Assembly (NCBI RefSeq): GCF_004359985.1
Contig: NZ_SMRO01000002.1
Location: forward strand, 1,623,135 to 1,687,134
Source: Paraburkholderia flava
GTDB taxonomy: Bacteria > Pseudomonadota > Gammaproteobacteria > Burkholderiales > Burkholderiaceae
DNA length: 64,000 nucleotides
Reading direction: 5' to 3'
Positions 20,801 to 28,298 of this stretch are shown here, piece after piece. The notes under the pieces are model-generated. The model ran no database searches. It worked only from the letters and a program-made list of their open reading frames with translations, and had not been told where the DNA came from. Every line of letters begins with the position of its first letter. The first letter of the stretch is position 1. The position numbers were made by a program, and so were the translations under genes.

Positions 20801-22895
20801 CGCGCAGGCGCAACCGGTCAGCATCGCAGACCCGGACGTCGGCGTGCAGATCGTTTACGACGAGATCGGCCGCCTGAAGTCGTGGACCGCGACCGACCTG
20901 CGCGACAAACGCAATCTCACGACGACGTTCGCCTACGACCCGCTCAATCGCGAGCAGCAACGCGACGTGACGATCGGCGCGGACACATGGACCATTGCGC
21001 TCGGCTACGCGGCCAACGGCCAGCTATGCACGCGCACGACGCAGCACAACCGGACGGCGCTGCGCACCGAGACGTTCGGATACGACGTCCGCAGCCGGCT
21101 CGTCTCATACCAGTGCGGCGGCCCCGCGTCGGCGCGTCCGCTCGACGGCTACGGCAACCCGATCCAGTTGCAGACGTTCGATTACGATCCGCTCGACAAC
21201 CTCGTGCGCTGCGCGACGACCTTCGACGGCGGCAGCGACACCGCGACGTTCACCTACGACGCCACCGACCCGAATCAACTGGTCACCGTCGCGCACACGC
21301 ACGCCGGCTACCCCGCGAAAATCGAACTGACCTACGACGCGTGCGGCCGCCTGATCAAGGACGAAGCGGGACGCACGTTGCGCTACGATGCGCTGGGGCG
21401 CCTCGCCGGCGTCGAAGGCGGCGGCGCGCCCGGTGGCAGCTACCGCTACGACGCGCACGACCGCCTCGTCGCGCAGGTGGTGAGCAACGGCGAAACACAC
21501 GACCTGTACTACAGCGCCGATTTGCTGGTGAACGAAGCGATCCGCGAAAGCGGCGAGACGACGCGTTTCCTGCGCGCAAACAACGCGTGCGTCGCGCAAC
21601 GGCGCGAAGGCGCACAGGCGCGCACCGTGCTGACCGGCACCGATGCGCAGAACAGCGTGCTGGTCGCGAGCACGCCGGACGCGCAGCAGGGCTACGCGTA
21701 CTCGCCGTACGGTTTCCGCGCACCGGGCAGCGGCGATCTGACCATGCTCGGCTTCACCGGCGAGCGGCTCGATCCGGTCAGCGGGACTTACCATCTCGGC
21801 AACGGTTATCGCACATACAGCCCGCTGCTGATGCGCTTCCAGTCGCCGGATAGCTGGAGCCCGTTCGGCTCGGGCGGGATCAATCCGTATGCGTACTGTC
21901 TCGGCGATCCGATCAACCGGGTCGATCCGACCGGGCATTTGAGCCTGTTCACGTGGATATCGATCGGCGTCGCTGCGCTCGGCATCGTCGCGGCGGTCGT
22001 GACGTTCGGCGCGGCCGCGGCACCGATCTATGCGGCGGAGGGCATGGCGGCGGCGTTATGGGCGGGTGCCACGGAAGTCGGCATCTCGGGCGGCCTGGGG
22101 GTGCTGGCGGACGCCACAGCGATCGCGAGCGGCGCGACCGAAGAGTCGCACCCGGGGGCATCCAAGGTGCTCGGCTGGGTGTCGCTGGGACTCGGCGGGC
22201 TGTCGATCGGCGCGAACATTGGTGAGAGCGTCGTCAAATATCGCCAGGCCACCTCGCTCGCGCGCAACGAAACGGCAGCGCCAACCGTCGAGGGAGCCGT
22301 TAGAAGCCGTTCCGCAAGCTCGACCGCCAGCACTGGCCTTGGCGCGGCAGCGGGCGGCACGAGCGCAGGGGCACATGCAGGCAGTTCGTCCGGCGGTCAC
22401 GGCTCCGACGACGACACGGCGTCGACCCAGACGACCCATCTCTTCCAGAACGGCGGCAGCCTCAGCGACGCGCACGAAAGCGCCGCCTCGGCTCATGTCG
22501 CGAGCGTCCGGAACGCGAGCAGTCTCGACCAGAACGCGTCGTCGGGAAAGGTCTACAAGCTCTCGCAAAACCGCGACGGCGATCAGACCGTCGGCACGAT
22601 CCCGGCCAAAAGCGATCCGAAGGTACTGCCGCATCCGGTGCTCGCCGCGTATGGCGGCAGTGCGGACGTGGCCGGCGCGGGCCACTACTGGAAATCGCGC
22701 GTGTTCGGCGACATGAGGATCGTCGGCCACTCGGCGCACTACGTGCCGGACAGAGTGCAGTTTTCGGTGGCGAGGCATCTGGAGAGCCTCGGCGTGTCGG
22801 GTTCGTTCGTAAGAGCGGAAAGCCCGATGTACGGCTTTCAGAAGATCGTCGACAAGATGAACAACTGGCTGCCTTCGATGGGGCTGGGCCGTTGA
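17811..22895 (+). CDS. RHS/YD-repeat protein with unidentified C-terminal domain
   Basis: 1694 residues from GTG 17811. The N-terminus (FYSQAFNFASATQGHVDPRTG, then GPNLPLTLSYAPLS) belongs to a class of soluble RHS proteins without PAAR domain or signal peptide. Many YD repeats (YDGLGRLV, YDAWGRVV, YDALGRLAG) run to the RHS core end, GTYHLGNGYRTYSPLLMRFQ. The core closes with the DPTGH self-cleavage-type motif at 1372-1376. About 318 variable residues follow: a hydrophobic Ala/Gly stretch (about 1378-1440), a Ser/Gly/Ala linker, and a C-terminal domain (about 1560-1694) with VGHSAHYVPDR that I cannot assign. Such cores form a hollow shell that encloses the tip. No immunity gene is evident downstream. 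Confidence 0.9.
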   Translation: MTDFYSQAFNFASATQGHVDPRTGLFSLSMPIASLIGNDNLGPNLPLTLSYAPLSTVNAGLGIGCSFGLSQYDRGTKTLTLASGERYKIHETTSSVTLQQSLIPALLFEKRAADNAYKITRKSGDVEWLAGPDTGSDVKVPLKLLTPVGHCLDLKWDLRHGAPRLTTVTDEAGHVLLSIAYTDSLTTLTVWPDRPESHDIRLTFFNGYLKGIEHRSPTLSLAWALGYDTVGSNTLLTSVTAPTGFVESVVYNDNVQRFPLAAHIAKGLPAVVRHTLAPSAKQPKVVTTYDYTGTNFLGYDTAGSGSWSADEDYLYGMPTSYRYGSTATCDGEVTKRTYNSYHLMTEESVADAQRVRTTTNYYDIKAGKPFNQQSPTFQFPKQTDVAYEDHSQGKNSDGTWPTRVETSLAEYNDNGNLTKQASPDGTVTTWRYFPKEGAPGDDGAPADPNGFERLLQTQTVTPSPDYPDAPVQSIGYAYATLPTIAGNRTQMPATAVVPVRKDLRSADRLLNRRTTRYQADASSTELGRITRLQEDRYAYAGEGVERDQLYTYTQDFAFSLDGDTLAQTVTGTTHDKLVVTTSRSQSRWSGRIGETVDAQGNTAHYAYDSIGRIVSSIANRNTSYENAKRYAYGFDKDQDNQPLTVMTDAKGNQTNTWYDGMGRVVRQAQKAQDGKAWQDTDSRAYDARGRLLSSTSHDGSPKPQGNAQAGNADATSIAVTEQLTYDGWNRIGQLEHDIGCTIDCANDPVAMTVATQIAGPRQGVQVVHYNSLHLPDTVTKHPDGITKPGASVKRTYDGLGRLVDSTDELGNCTRYAYDAWGRVVSTTLPDGTVVTRQYAPDAGGDARLASIAVNGVSQGSQTFDGLGRLLSTANGGRTHRYTYADAAAPVPATITAPDGTVTRCEYVKELGNAVSRVDAGPIAQSFGYDATTGSLVSALEAESFEHRLVYTPLGQLQDETFAPAGGASKTAHYTHSPNGLPLTYTDIAGVTRSIAYNAQAQPVSIADPDVGVQIVYDEIGRLKSWTATDLRDKRNLTTTFAYDPLNREQQRDVTIGADTWTIALGYAANGQLCTRTTQHNRTALRTETFGYDVRSRLVSYQCGGPASARPLDGYGNPIQLQTFDYDPLDNLVRCATTFDGGSDTATFTYDATDPNQLVTVAHTHAGYPAKIELTYDACGRLIKDEAGRTLRYDALGRLAGVEGGGAPGGSYRYDAHDRLVAQVVSNGETHDLYYSADLLVNEAIRESGETTRFLRANNACVAQRREGAQARTVLTGTDAQNSVLVASTPDAQQGYAYSPYGFRAPGSGDLTMLGFTGERLDPVSGTYHLGNGYRTYSPLLMRFQSPDSWSPFGSGGINPYAYCLGDPINRVDPTGHLSLFTWISIGVAALGIVAAVVTFGAAAAPIYAAEGMAAALWAGATEVGISGGLGVLADATAIASGATEESHPGASKVLGWVSLGLGGLSIGANIGESVVKYRQATSLARNETAAPTVEGAVRSRSASSTASTGLGAAAGGTSAGAHAGSSSGGHGSDDDTASTQTTHLFQNGGSLSDAHESAASAHVASVRNASSLDQNASSGKVYKLSQNRDGDQTVGTIPAKSDPKVLPHPVLAAYGGSADVAGAGHYWKSRVFGDMRIVGHSAHYVPDRVQFSVARHLESLGVSGSFVRAESPMYGFQKIVDKMNNWLPSMGLGR

Positions 22896-23178
22896 ATCGC
22901 TGAAGCCGTTGCGGTTGCGTTTTCGACCGCATCGCTGCAGATTGCCCATTCTCGGGCACACATGCGGGCCGCGTCATCGTGAGGCGGCCTTTCTCTCCTG
23001 GCGCGGCGCGGCCGGCCTCACGGCTGCGGTCCGGGCAAAACCCACCGGGTCATCGAGCGCACCGTCTCCTCGCTTCACAACGTCCGCCGGCTGCTGAAGC
23101 CTCTTAGCAGAAATAGCGCTTTTTACAGGACCATTTGTTGGTTCGGCATAGGCTTGGCCGCTGATAAGGTGACCACCC
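22896..23178. other. intergenic region after the RHS gene
   Basis: No credible gene. In particular, no open frame with a ribosome binding site that could encode an immunity protein was seen on the plus strand. The promoter of the amino-acid transporter operon is probably in the right part. Confidence 0.45.
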
Positions 23179-23249
23179 GTGCATCGCCACGAGCGATGCA
23201 CAAAGCTGTCCGCGCGCGATTAAGCTAAAGCGCGGACAGCCTCTTGTGG
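23179..23249 (+). promoter_or_regulatory. two tandem perfect hairpins in the leader of the amino-acid ABC operon
   Basis: Hairpin 1: GTGCATCGC (23179-23187), 5-base loop, GCGATGCAC (23193-23201). Hairpin 2: GCTGTCCGCGC (23205-23215), 14-base loop, GCGCGGACAGC (23230-23240). Both stems are perfect. The loop of hairpin 1 plus its closing bases (CCACGAG, 23187-23193) can pair with CTCTTGTGG (23241-23249) apart from two bulged T, a possible pseudoknot. There is no T tract, so it is not a simple terminator. It ends 26 bases before the ATG. A cis-acting RNA element or protein-binding leader is plausible; I do not recognise a known riboswitch class. Confidence 0.5.
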
Positions 23250-23274
23250 CTACTCGAATCGAAGGCATAAAAAT

Positions 23275-24087
23275 ATGAAATTCCGCACTCTCGCTACGTG
23301 TGTGATGGGGTTGATGGTCGCGGTCTCGAGCGTCGCGCACGCTGACCGTCTCGACGACATCAGGAAAGCCGGCGTGCTGCGCGTTGCGACATTCGACAGC
23401 AATCCGCCGTTCGGTTTCGTCGATCCGTCGAACAACCATATCGTCGGTCTCGACGTCGACTACGCGAAGGCGCTTGCCGACAAGCTCGGCGTGAAGCTCG
23501 AACTGCAGCCTACTAACCCGGCCAACCGCATTCCGTTCCTGACGTCGAAGAAGGTCGACCTCGTGCTCGCGAACTTCACGATCAGCGACGAACGCGCGAA
23601 GCAGGTCGATTTCAGCATCCCGTATTTCTCGTCGGGCCAGCAGTTTCTTGCGAAGAAGGGCGTGCTGAAATCGCCGGACCAGATCAACGGGTTGCGTATC
23701 GGCGCGGACAAGGGCACGACGAACGAGATCGCGGTGCGCGAGAAATTCCCGCAGGCGACGATCGTCGCGTACGACGACACGCCGTTCGCGTTTGCCGCGC
23801 TGCGCGCGGGTAACGTGCAGGCGATCACGCAGGACGGTCCGAAGCTCGTCGGCCTGCTCGCGAATGTGCCGGACAAGCAGAACTACGAAATTCCAGCGTT
23901 CACGATCACGAACGACTACATGGGCGTCGGGATTCCGAAGGGCGAGCCGCGTCTCACGGCGTTCGTCAACGACACGCTGAAGGGCCTCGAAGCGGACGGC
24001 TCGGCGGCGAAGATCTACAACCGCTGGTTCGGTCCGCAGACGAAGACGCCGCTCGCGCGCATCTTCAAGATCGGCGACAAGACCTGA
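23275..24087 (+). CDS. amino-acid ABC transporter substrate-binding protein
   Basis: 270 residues with a signal peptide ending SVAHA|DR near residue 23. The family 3 binding-protein pattern is clear: AGVLRVATFDSNPPFGFVD, GLDVDYAKALADKLGV, VDLVLANFTISDERAKQVDFS. This family binds polar amino acids in the periplasm. The ligand (glutamate/aspartate, glutamine or basic amino acid) cannot be fixed by eye. It is followed after 7 bases by two permease genes. Confidence 0.93.
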   Translation: MKFRTLATCVMGLMVAVSSVAHADRLDDIRKAGVLRVATFDSNPPFGFVDPSNNHIVGLDVDYAKALADKLGVKLELQPTNPANRIPFLTSKKVDLVLANFTISDERAKQVDFSIPYFSSGQQFLAKKGVLKSPDQINGLRIGADKGTTNEIAVREKFPQATIVAYDDTPFAFAALRAGNVQAITQDGPKLVGLLANVPDKQNYEIPAFTITNDYMGVGIPKGEPRLTAFVNDTLKGLEADGSAAKIYNRWFGPQTKTPLARIFKIGDKT

Positions 24088-24094
24088 GCGTTCG

Positions 24095-24841
24095 ATGGTG
24101 CCGATGATGCAGGCGTGGCTCGCACCGAAGTATCTGATGTGGCTGTGGCAGGGCTTCGGTGTGACGCTCGGTGTCGCGGCAGCTGCTGCGGTCGCCGCGA
24201 CCGCCGCAGGCTTCGTGCTCGCGATCGCGCGGCATGCGCGTTACGGCGCTGTGCGTCGCGCGGCCGCCGCGTACATCGTGGCGTTTCGTAACACGCCGCT
24301 GCTCGTGCAACTGCTGTTCTGGTATTTCGGCGCGGCGACGTTGCTGCCCGACGCTGCGATGCAGTGGCTCAACACACCACACGTCGTGCATGTTGCGGTG
24401 TTCGGTCTGCGCTGGCCGTCGTTCGAATTCGTCGCGGGGTGCGTGGGGCTGTCGTGCTATACGGCTGCGTTCATTGCGGAAGAGTTCGAGGCCGGGCTGC
24501 GCGGCGTCGGCGTCGCGCAGCATCATGCGGCTGCGGCGCTCGGGTTATCGCCGCTGCAGGCGTTCCGATACGTCGTGCTGCCGCAGGCGGTGCGCATCGC
24601 GTTGCCGCCGCTGTTCGGTCAATACATGAACCTTGTGAAGAACACATCGCTGACGATGGCAATCGGTCTCGCCGAGCTGTCGTATGCATCGCGGCAGGTC
24701 GAGACGGAAACCTTCAGGACCTTCGCCGCATTCGGCATCGCGACCGTGTTGTACGTCGTCGCAGTGGCGACGATCGAGGCGGCGTCGCACGTCATCGTGC
24801 ATCGGCGCGACCGGTCGCTCCGTGCATTCGGGAGGCGCTGA
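24095..24841 (+). CDS. amino-acid ABC transporter permease, first subunit
   Basis: 248 residues with about five membrane helices. The polar amino-acid permease signature is present (AFRNTPLLVQLLFWYFG and the docking loop GLSPLQAFRYVVLPQAVRIALPPL). An insert between the first helices (about residues 80-115, the TLLPDAAMQWLNTPHVVH region) matches GltJ/HisQ-type variation. Pairs with the next gene as a heterodimeric channel. Confidence 0.92.
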   Translation: MVPMMQAWLAPKYLMWLWQGFGVTLGVAAAAAVAATAAGFVLAIARHARYGAVRRAAAAYIVAFRNTPLLVQLLFWYFGAATLLPDAAMQWLNTPHVVHVAVFGLRWPSFEFVAGCVGLSCYTAAFIAEEFEAGLRGVGVAQHHAAAALGLSPLQAFRYVVLPQAVRIALPPLFGQYMNLVKNTSLTMAIGLAELSYASRQVETETFRTFAAFGIATVLYVVAVATIEAASHVIVHRRDRSLRAFGRR

Positions 24842-24844
24842 TAC

Positions 24845-25570
24845 ATGACGTGGTCGATGCTTGCCGTCAATCTGCCGTATCTGCTTGTTGGTGCTTTTCC
24901 CGAAGGACCGCTTGGTGGCGCCGCGCTGACGCTGGTGCTCGCTGCCACATCGGCGGTCGCGTCCGCATTGCTCGGGCTCGCAGGCGGCATTGCGCTCGCG
25001 CTCGTCGGGCGCGTGCTGCGCATTCCGTTGCTCGCGCTGATCGGATTTTTTCGCGCGATTCCGGTGCTGATGCTGATCTTCTGGACGTATTTCCTGCTGC
25101 CGATGGTGTTTCACGTCGACGTGCCGGGACTCGCGGCGGTGGTGTGCGCGCTGTCGTTGATCGGCGGTGCGTATCTGTCGCACTCGGTGTATGCGGGCAT
25201 TCTCGCGGTGGGTGAAGGGCAGTGGCAGGCAGCACTGTCGCTTGGCTTTACACGCGTCGAAGCACTGCGCTACGTGCTGCTGCCGCAGGCGATCCGCATC
25301 ATGACGCCGTCGTTCGTGAACCAGTGGGTATCCCTCGTGAAGGACACGTCGCTGGCTTATATCGTCGGCGTCGGTGAACTGTCGTTCGTCGCAACGCAGA
25401 TCAACAATCGTTTGATGGTCTACCCCGCACAGATCTTTCTGTTCGTCGGCTTCGTGTACCTGCTGATGTGCACCGCACTCGACAGGTTGGCTACCCGGGC
25501 GTTGACGCGCAATCGTCGGCGCGTCGAACGCGGTGCTGTGCGGAATGTGGTGGCGTCCCGCGCGCAGTGA
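24845..25570 (+). CDS. amino-acid ABC transporter permease, second subunit
   Basis: 241 residues, about five helices, with FFRAIPVLMLIFWTYFLLP and the loop GFTRVEALRYVLLPQAIRIMTPSF that contacts the ATPase. It starts 3 bases after the first permease gene. The C-terminus is extended by a basic tail (RALTRNRRRVERG). No ATP-binding gene follows, since the next gene is on the opposite strand, so the complex must borrow an ATPase coded elsewhere. Confidence 0.92.
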   Translation: MTWSMLAVNLPYLLVGAFPEGPLGGAALTLVLAATSAVASALLGLAGGIALALVGRVLRIPLLALIGFFRAIPVLMLIFWTYFLLPMVFHVDVPGLAAVVCALSLIGGAYLSHSVYAGILAVGEGQWQAALSLGFTRVEALRYVLLPQAIRIMTPSFVNQWVSLVKDTSLAYIVGVGELSFVATQINNRLMVYPAQIFLFVGFVYLLMCTALDRLATRALTRNRRRVERGAVRNVVASRAQ

Positions 25571-25621
25571 CGGCGCGATGTAGCGGTGAGACGTATCTCC
25601 ACACAGCGACAATCCATTCGC

Positions 25622-26695
25622 TTATAACGGCTTGTCGAGCCGCCGTCTCGGCGCATTCGACGACGGCTGCGTTGCCGTATCGGACTGCGCAGCGCGCGCC
25701 GATGCCGCAACAGGTGTCCACGTCCGCTCGGCGGCTTGCTTCGGCTTTGCCGCAAGCGTCGCGCGTGCAAGCATCGCGATGTGATACGCAAAGCGCGCAC
25801 TAAGACCGTAGTTGTACGCGTACAGATGCGCGAGCGCGATCCGCAGCCCGGCCCACGCGCGACCATTCTTCGCATACACCGACACGACGATCGGTACGAT
25901 TCGCCGCAGTGCGATCCGGCGCGCGGGTTCGAGTTCGAGCGGCAGTTTCAGCTGCGCGAGAAACGCGTACGCGCTGACCGATGCGGCCGTCGTCGAGCCG
26001 CGCGTATTCGCCGAAATCGACACGGCCGTTTTCCGGTAGTACGACACGTACTCGTGCACGTAATAGACCTTGCGCGCGGCGACGCACAGCTCGACGCCGA
26101 ACGCGTAGTCGCAGCACATTCCGTACTCTTCGTGATAACCGACGCGCTTCACGAGGTCCGCGTTCGCAAGCCAGCCGTTGTTCGGAAACATCTGGATCAG
26201 CCCGGTGCGGCCCGCGAGCGGCTGGATGCCGGCCGCTTCCTTCACGCGATGAAAGTCCGCATTGAGCCGGTCGCTGACCGCGCTATCGATCGTACCGTCC
26301 AGCGCGACCTCATACTGGTTGCCGAACGCAACCTGGAGGTCAGGGTGTGTTTGCCACGGATCGAGCAATCGCTCGACGCCGTTCGTCGCGAGGTAGTCGT
26401 CGTCGTGAATCAGCAGGATCTTGTCGCCGGTTGCGCGCTCGAACAGGCTCGCGACGTTGCGTCCCTGGCCGAGCGACGGCTCGTTCCGCAGATAGCGTAT
26501 GCGCGCGTCGTGTGCGTAGCGGGTGGCGATCAGGTCGCGCGTGCGATCGTCTTTCGAATCGTCGCCGATCACGACTTCGATGTTTGCATGCGTCTGCGCG
26601 AGGCACGAATCGATGCACTGGGCGATCAATTCCGGCCGGTTGTACGTCGGCACGCAGATGGATACCTTCGTGGGCACGTTCGGCGGGGTCGTCAT
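25622..26695 (-). CDS. glycosyltransferase family 2 protein
   Basis: 357 residues from ATG 26695 (MTTPPNVPTKVSICVPTYNR); an ATG 57 bases upstream is in frame but adds no family sequence. The GT-A fold is clear: nucleotide-sugar-binding start VSICVPTYNRPE, VVIGDDSKDD, and the metal-binding IHDDDY (DDD at 98-100). The acceptor region GMCCDYAFGVELCVAARKVYYV is typical of bacterial surface polysaccharide enzymes. It stands alone, so the polymer it serves is unknown. Confidence 0.9.
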   Translation of the reverse strand: MTTPPNVPTKVSICVPTYNRPELIAQCIDSCLAQTHANIEVVIGDDSKDDRTRDLIATRYAHDARIRYLRNEPSLGQGRNVASLFERATGDKILLIHDDDYLATNGVERLLDPWQTHPDLQVAFGNQYEVALDGTIDSAVSDRLNADFHRVKEAAGIQPLAGRTGLIQMFPNNGWLANADLVKRVGYHEEYGMCCDYAFGVELCVAARKVYYVHEYVSYYRKTAVSISANTRGSTTAASVSAYAFLAQLKLPLELEPARRIALRRIVPIVVSVYAKNGRAWAGLRIALAHLYAYNYGLSARFAYHIAMLARATLAAKPKQAAERTWTPVAASARAAQSDTATQPSSNAPRRRLDKPL

Positions 26696-26990
26696 GGTCT
26701 TCGTCTCGATGCTGTAGGGCGTGACGGATGGGCCGGGCAGAGCGGGGGCCAATGCACCGGGGGCCGCTGCACCGGGGCCGTCGCATCGGTGAAGGTAGAC
26801 GAAAAAAAACGGAAAATAATCCGGGATTTAATCGGGTGGCGGTTTGTGCCGGCTGTGCATCGGATTGGTCGGAGTATTTGCCCGGCAGACCCGGCGCGCA
26901 GGCGCGGGAACCGGCAAAAGTTTCTCCGGACTGCTGCGTGGCGGAAAAGCTTGCGGATCGAAAGGGCTGTGCCGAAAGGGCGCTACGAAG
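26696..26990. other. intergenic region upstream of the glycosyltransferase gene
   Basis: About 300 bases between the glycosyltransferase start and the terminator of the next minus-strand gene. It holds an A-rich patch (26800-26825) that may be part of the promoter. No gene seen. Confidence 0.4.
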
Positions 26991-27032
26991 AAAAAATCGC
27001 CCGGCGAAACGGTGTGCGTCGCGCCGGGCGAT
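26991..27032 (-). terminator. rho-independent terminator of the small charged-protein gene
   Basis: On the minus strand, a perfect 11-base-pair stem (ATCGCCCGGCG with CGCCGGGCGAT, 27022-27032 and 26996-27006) with a 15-base loop is followed by a run of T (26991-26996 as A on the plus strand). It lies 34 bases after the stop at 27066. Confidence 0.85.
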
Positions 27033-27065
27033 CTCCAGCCCTCTCATGCCTTTAAGGCTGCCGCA

Positions 27066-27236
27066 TCAACCGACCGGCGTTTCGCCTTCCCCGGATTTCT
27101 TGCCGGGCCTGTCGGCAGGGGATTGCTTGCGGTTTTCATCGTGCCGCTCGGGCAGCTTGCTCTTTTCATTGTCACTGTGCTGGGCGGGCTTCGGGTGCGC
27201 CAGATCGGGGGCGTCGTCGTGCTTGGTTTCGCTCAT
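27066..27236 (-). CDS. small highly charged hypothetical protein
   Basis: 56 residues from ATG 27236, which follows AAGGAGAACC at ideal spacing; an upstream in-frame start gives 70 residues without such a site. The product (MSETKHDDAPDLAHPKPAQ, ending GEGETPVG) is almost free of hydrophobic residues and rich in K, E, D, H, P, so it is probably disordered. It has its own strong ribosome binding site and terminator, which argues for a real, independently expressed gene. No function is recognised. Confidence 0.7.
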   Translation of the reverse strand: MSETKHDDAPDLAHPKPAQHSDNEKSKLPERHDENRKQSPADRPGKKSGEGETPVG

Positions 27237-27325
27237 CGCAGGTTCTCCTTGCTTGAAGTACTGTGGGGAGAACAGCAACTGGCGGGCCTGCTCGGGCGGC
27301 GATACCGCATGGATCGAATAAACAC

Positions 27326-27352
27326 GGAATAAACGCCCGCCAACCGTGTTAG
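27326..27352 (+). promoter_or_regulatory. ECF-type promoter, copy 1 (GGAATAAAC-N13-GTTAG)
   Basis: GGAATAAAC at 27326-27334 and GTTAG at 27348-27352 are separated by exactly 13 bases. The same arrangement is found at 28195 and 29803. It lies 34 bases before the first anti-sigma-like gene. The pattern fits an extracytoplasmic-function sigma promoter with a GGAA-type -35. Confidence 0.7.
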
Positions 27353-27385
27353 CCCGGTCATGACAGTTCTTACCATTTACGCGTC

Positions 27386-28150
27386 ATGCGAACCGTTTTT
27401 CCACCCGATCCCACGATGTTGTCCGAGGCCGACGTCCAGGCCTTTGCCGACGGCAGCCTCGAACCCGAGCGCGCCGCGCAGGTGCAGCGCTATCTGAGCA
27501 CGCGTCCCGACGAAGCACGGCGGGTCGCGTTCTACGGCCGGCTGAACCAGCAGATGCGCATGTCGTTCGAGGACGGCACGGCTGCGTTGCCGTCGATGTT
27601 CGACGCGCATGCGTCGGCCGCGCAATCTTCGCACCGTGCGCTGCGCATCGCCGCCGTGTTCGGCTGGCTCCGCGCGCATGCTCGCAGGGTCGCGTTGCTC
27701 GCGCTGTTGCTGGTTGCGGTCTTGGGCGCCGCGCTGTGGGCGCAGCGCGTGCCGTCGATGGTGCTCGACGCCGCCGCGCTGATGGTGCTGGAGCATTCGG
27801 CCCAGCCCGGTGCGCTCCCTGCCGGCGCTGCTGCAAACGCGAACCCGAACCCGCTGCGTGACTCCCCCAATCTGGCGGATCTCGGCTGGCAGGCCGTCGC
27901 GCGGACGTCGGCGCCTGTGGGACCGTGGGCGCACGCGACCGGCTTTATCTACCGCAACCGCGCGGGGGATTGCGCGGTGCTGCTGACGGTGCGCGACTGG
28001 ACCGCCGCGTCACAGCCACAGTGGCAGGCGCGCCGGGTCGGTGGGTTGCGGCTGCTTGGCTGGACGGCTGCGCATACGCGCTATGTGTTAGCCGGACGCG
28101 CGCAGATGGCGGGTCTGATGCGAGCAGCAGATGAAATGGCGCCGCGCTGA
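27386..28150 (+). CDS. membrane anti-sigma-factor-like protein, first paralog
   Basis: 254 residues. An N-terminal helical domain (LSEADVQAFADGSLEPERAAQVQRYL) is followed by one transmembrane helix at about 102-119 and an extracytoplasmic domain ending TGFIYRNRAGDCAVLLTVRDW. The whole plan, and parts of the sequence (AFADGSLEPERAAQVQ against AYVDGSLGAHRRDEID), match the anti-sigma protein coded after the sigma factor. The zinc-site HxxxCxxC is absent. I read it as a second membrane anchor or modulator for the ECF sigma factor coded 148 bases downstream. It has its own copy of the shared promoter motif. Confidence 0.75.
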   Translation: MRTVFPPDPTMLSEADVQAFADGSLEPERAAQVQRYLSTRPDEARRVAFYGRLNQQMRMSFEDGTAALPSMFDAHASAAQSSHRALRIAAVFGWLRAHARRVALLALLLVAVLGAALWAQRVPSMVLDAAALMVLEHSAQPGALPAGAAANANPNPLRDSPNLADLGWQAVARTSAPVGPWAHATGFIYRNRAGDCAVLLTVRDWTAASQPQWQARRVGGLRLLGWTAAHTRYVLAGRAQMAGLMRAADEMAPR

Positions 28151-28194
28151 CCGGCGCTGGTAGCGACGAAACCGCAAAAAAGTTTCTCGATGCA

Positions 28195-28221
28195 GGAATA
28201 ACCGCGACGGCGTAGTGTTCA
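28195..28221 (+). promoter_or_regulatory. ECF-type promoter, copy 2 (GGAATAACC-N13-GTTCA)
   Basis: GGAATAACC at 28195-28203, 13 bases, GTTCA at 28217-28221, 77 bases before the sigma gene. Identical in both boxes to copy 3, which implies autoregulation of the sigma operon. Confidence 0.75.
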
Positions 28222-28298
28222 TACGCTATCGACAGTCACCAGGCAGGTCCCGGCCGCCGGAGCACCGGGCCGCCGGAACGACAGGAAAGGAAAGGGCG

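Noticed and set aside
17811..22895. Tc insecticidal toxin C subunit or T6SS RHS effector
   Set aside because: No SpvB/TcdB middle domain, no PAAR or VgrG, and no neighbouring Tc or T6SS genes; kept as a generic RHS protein.
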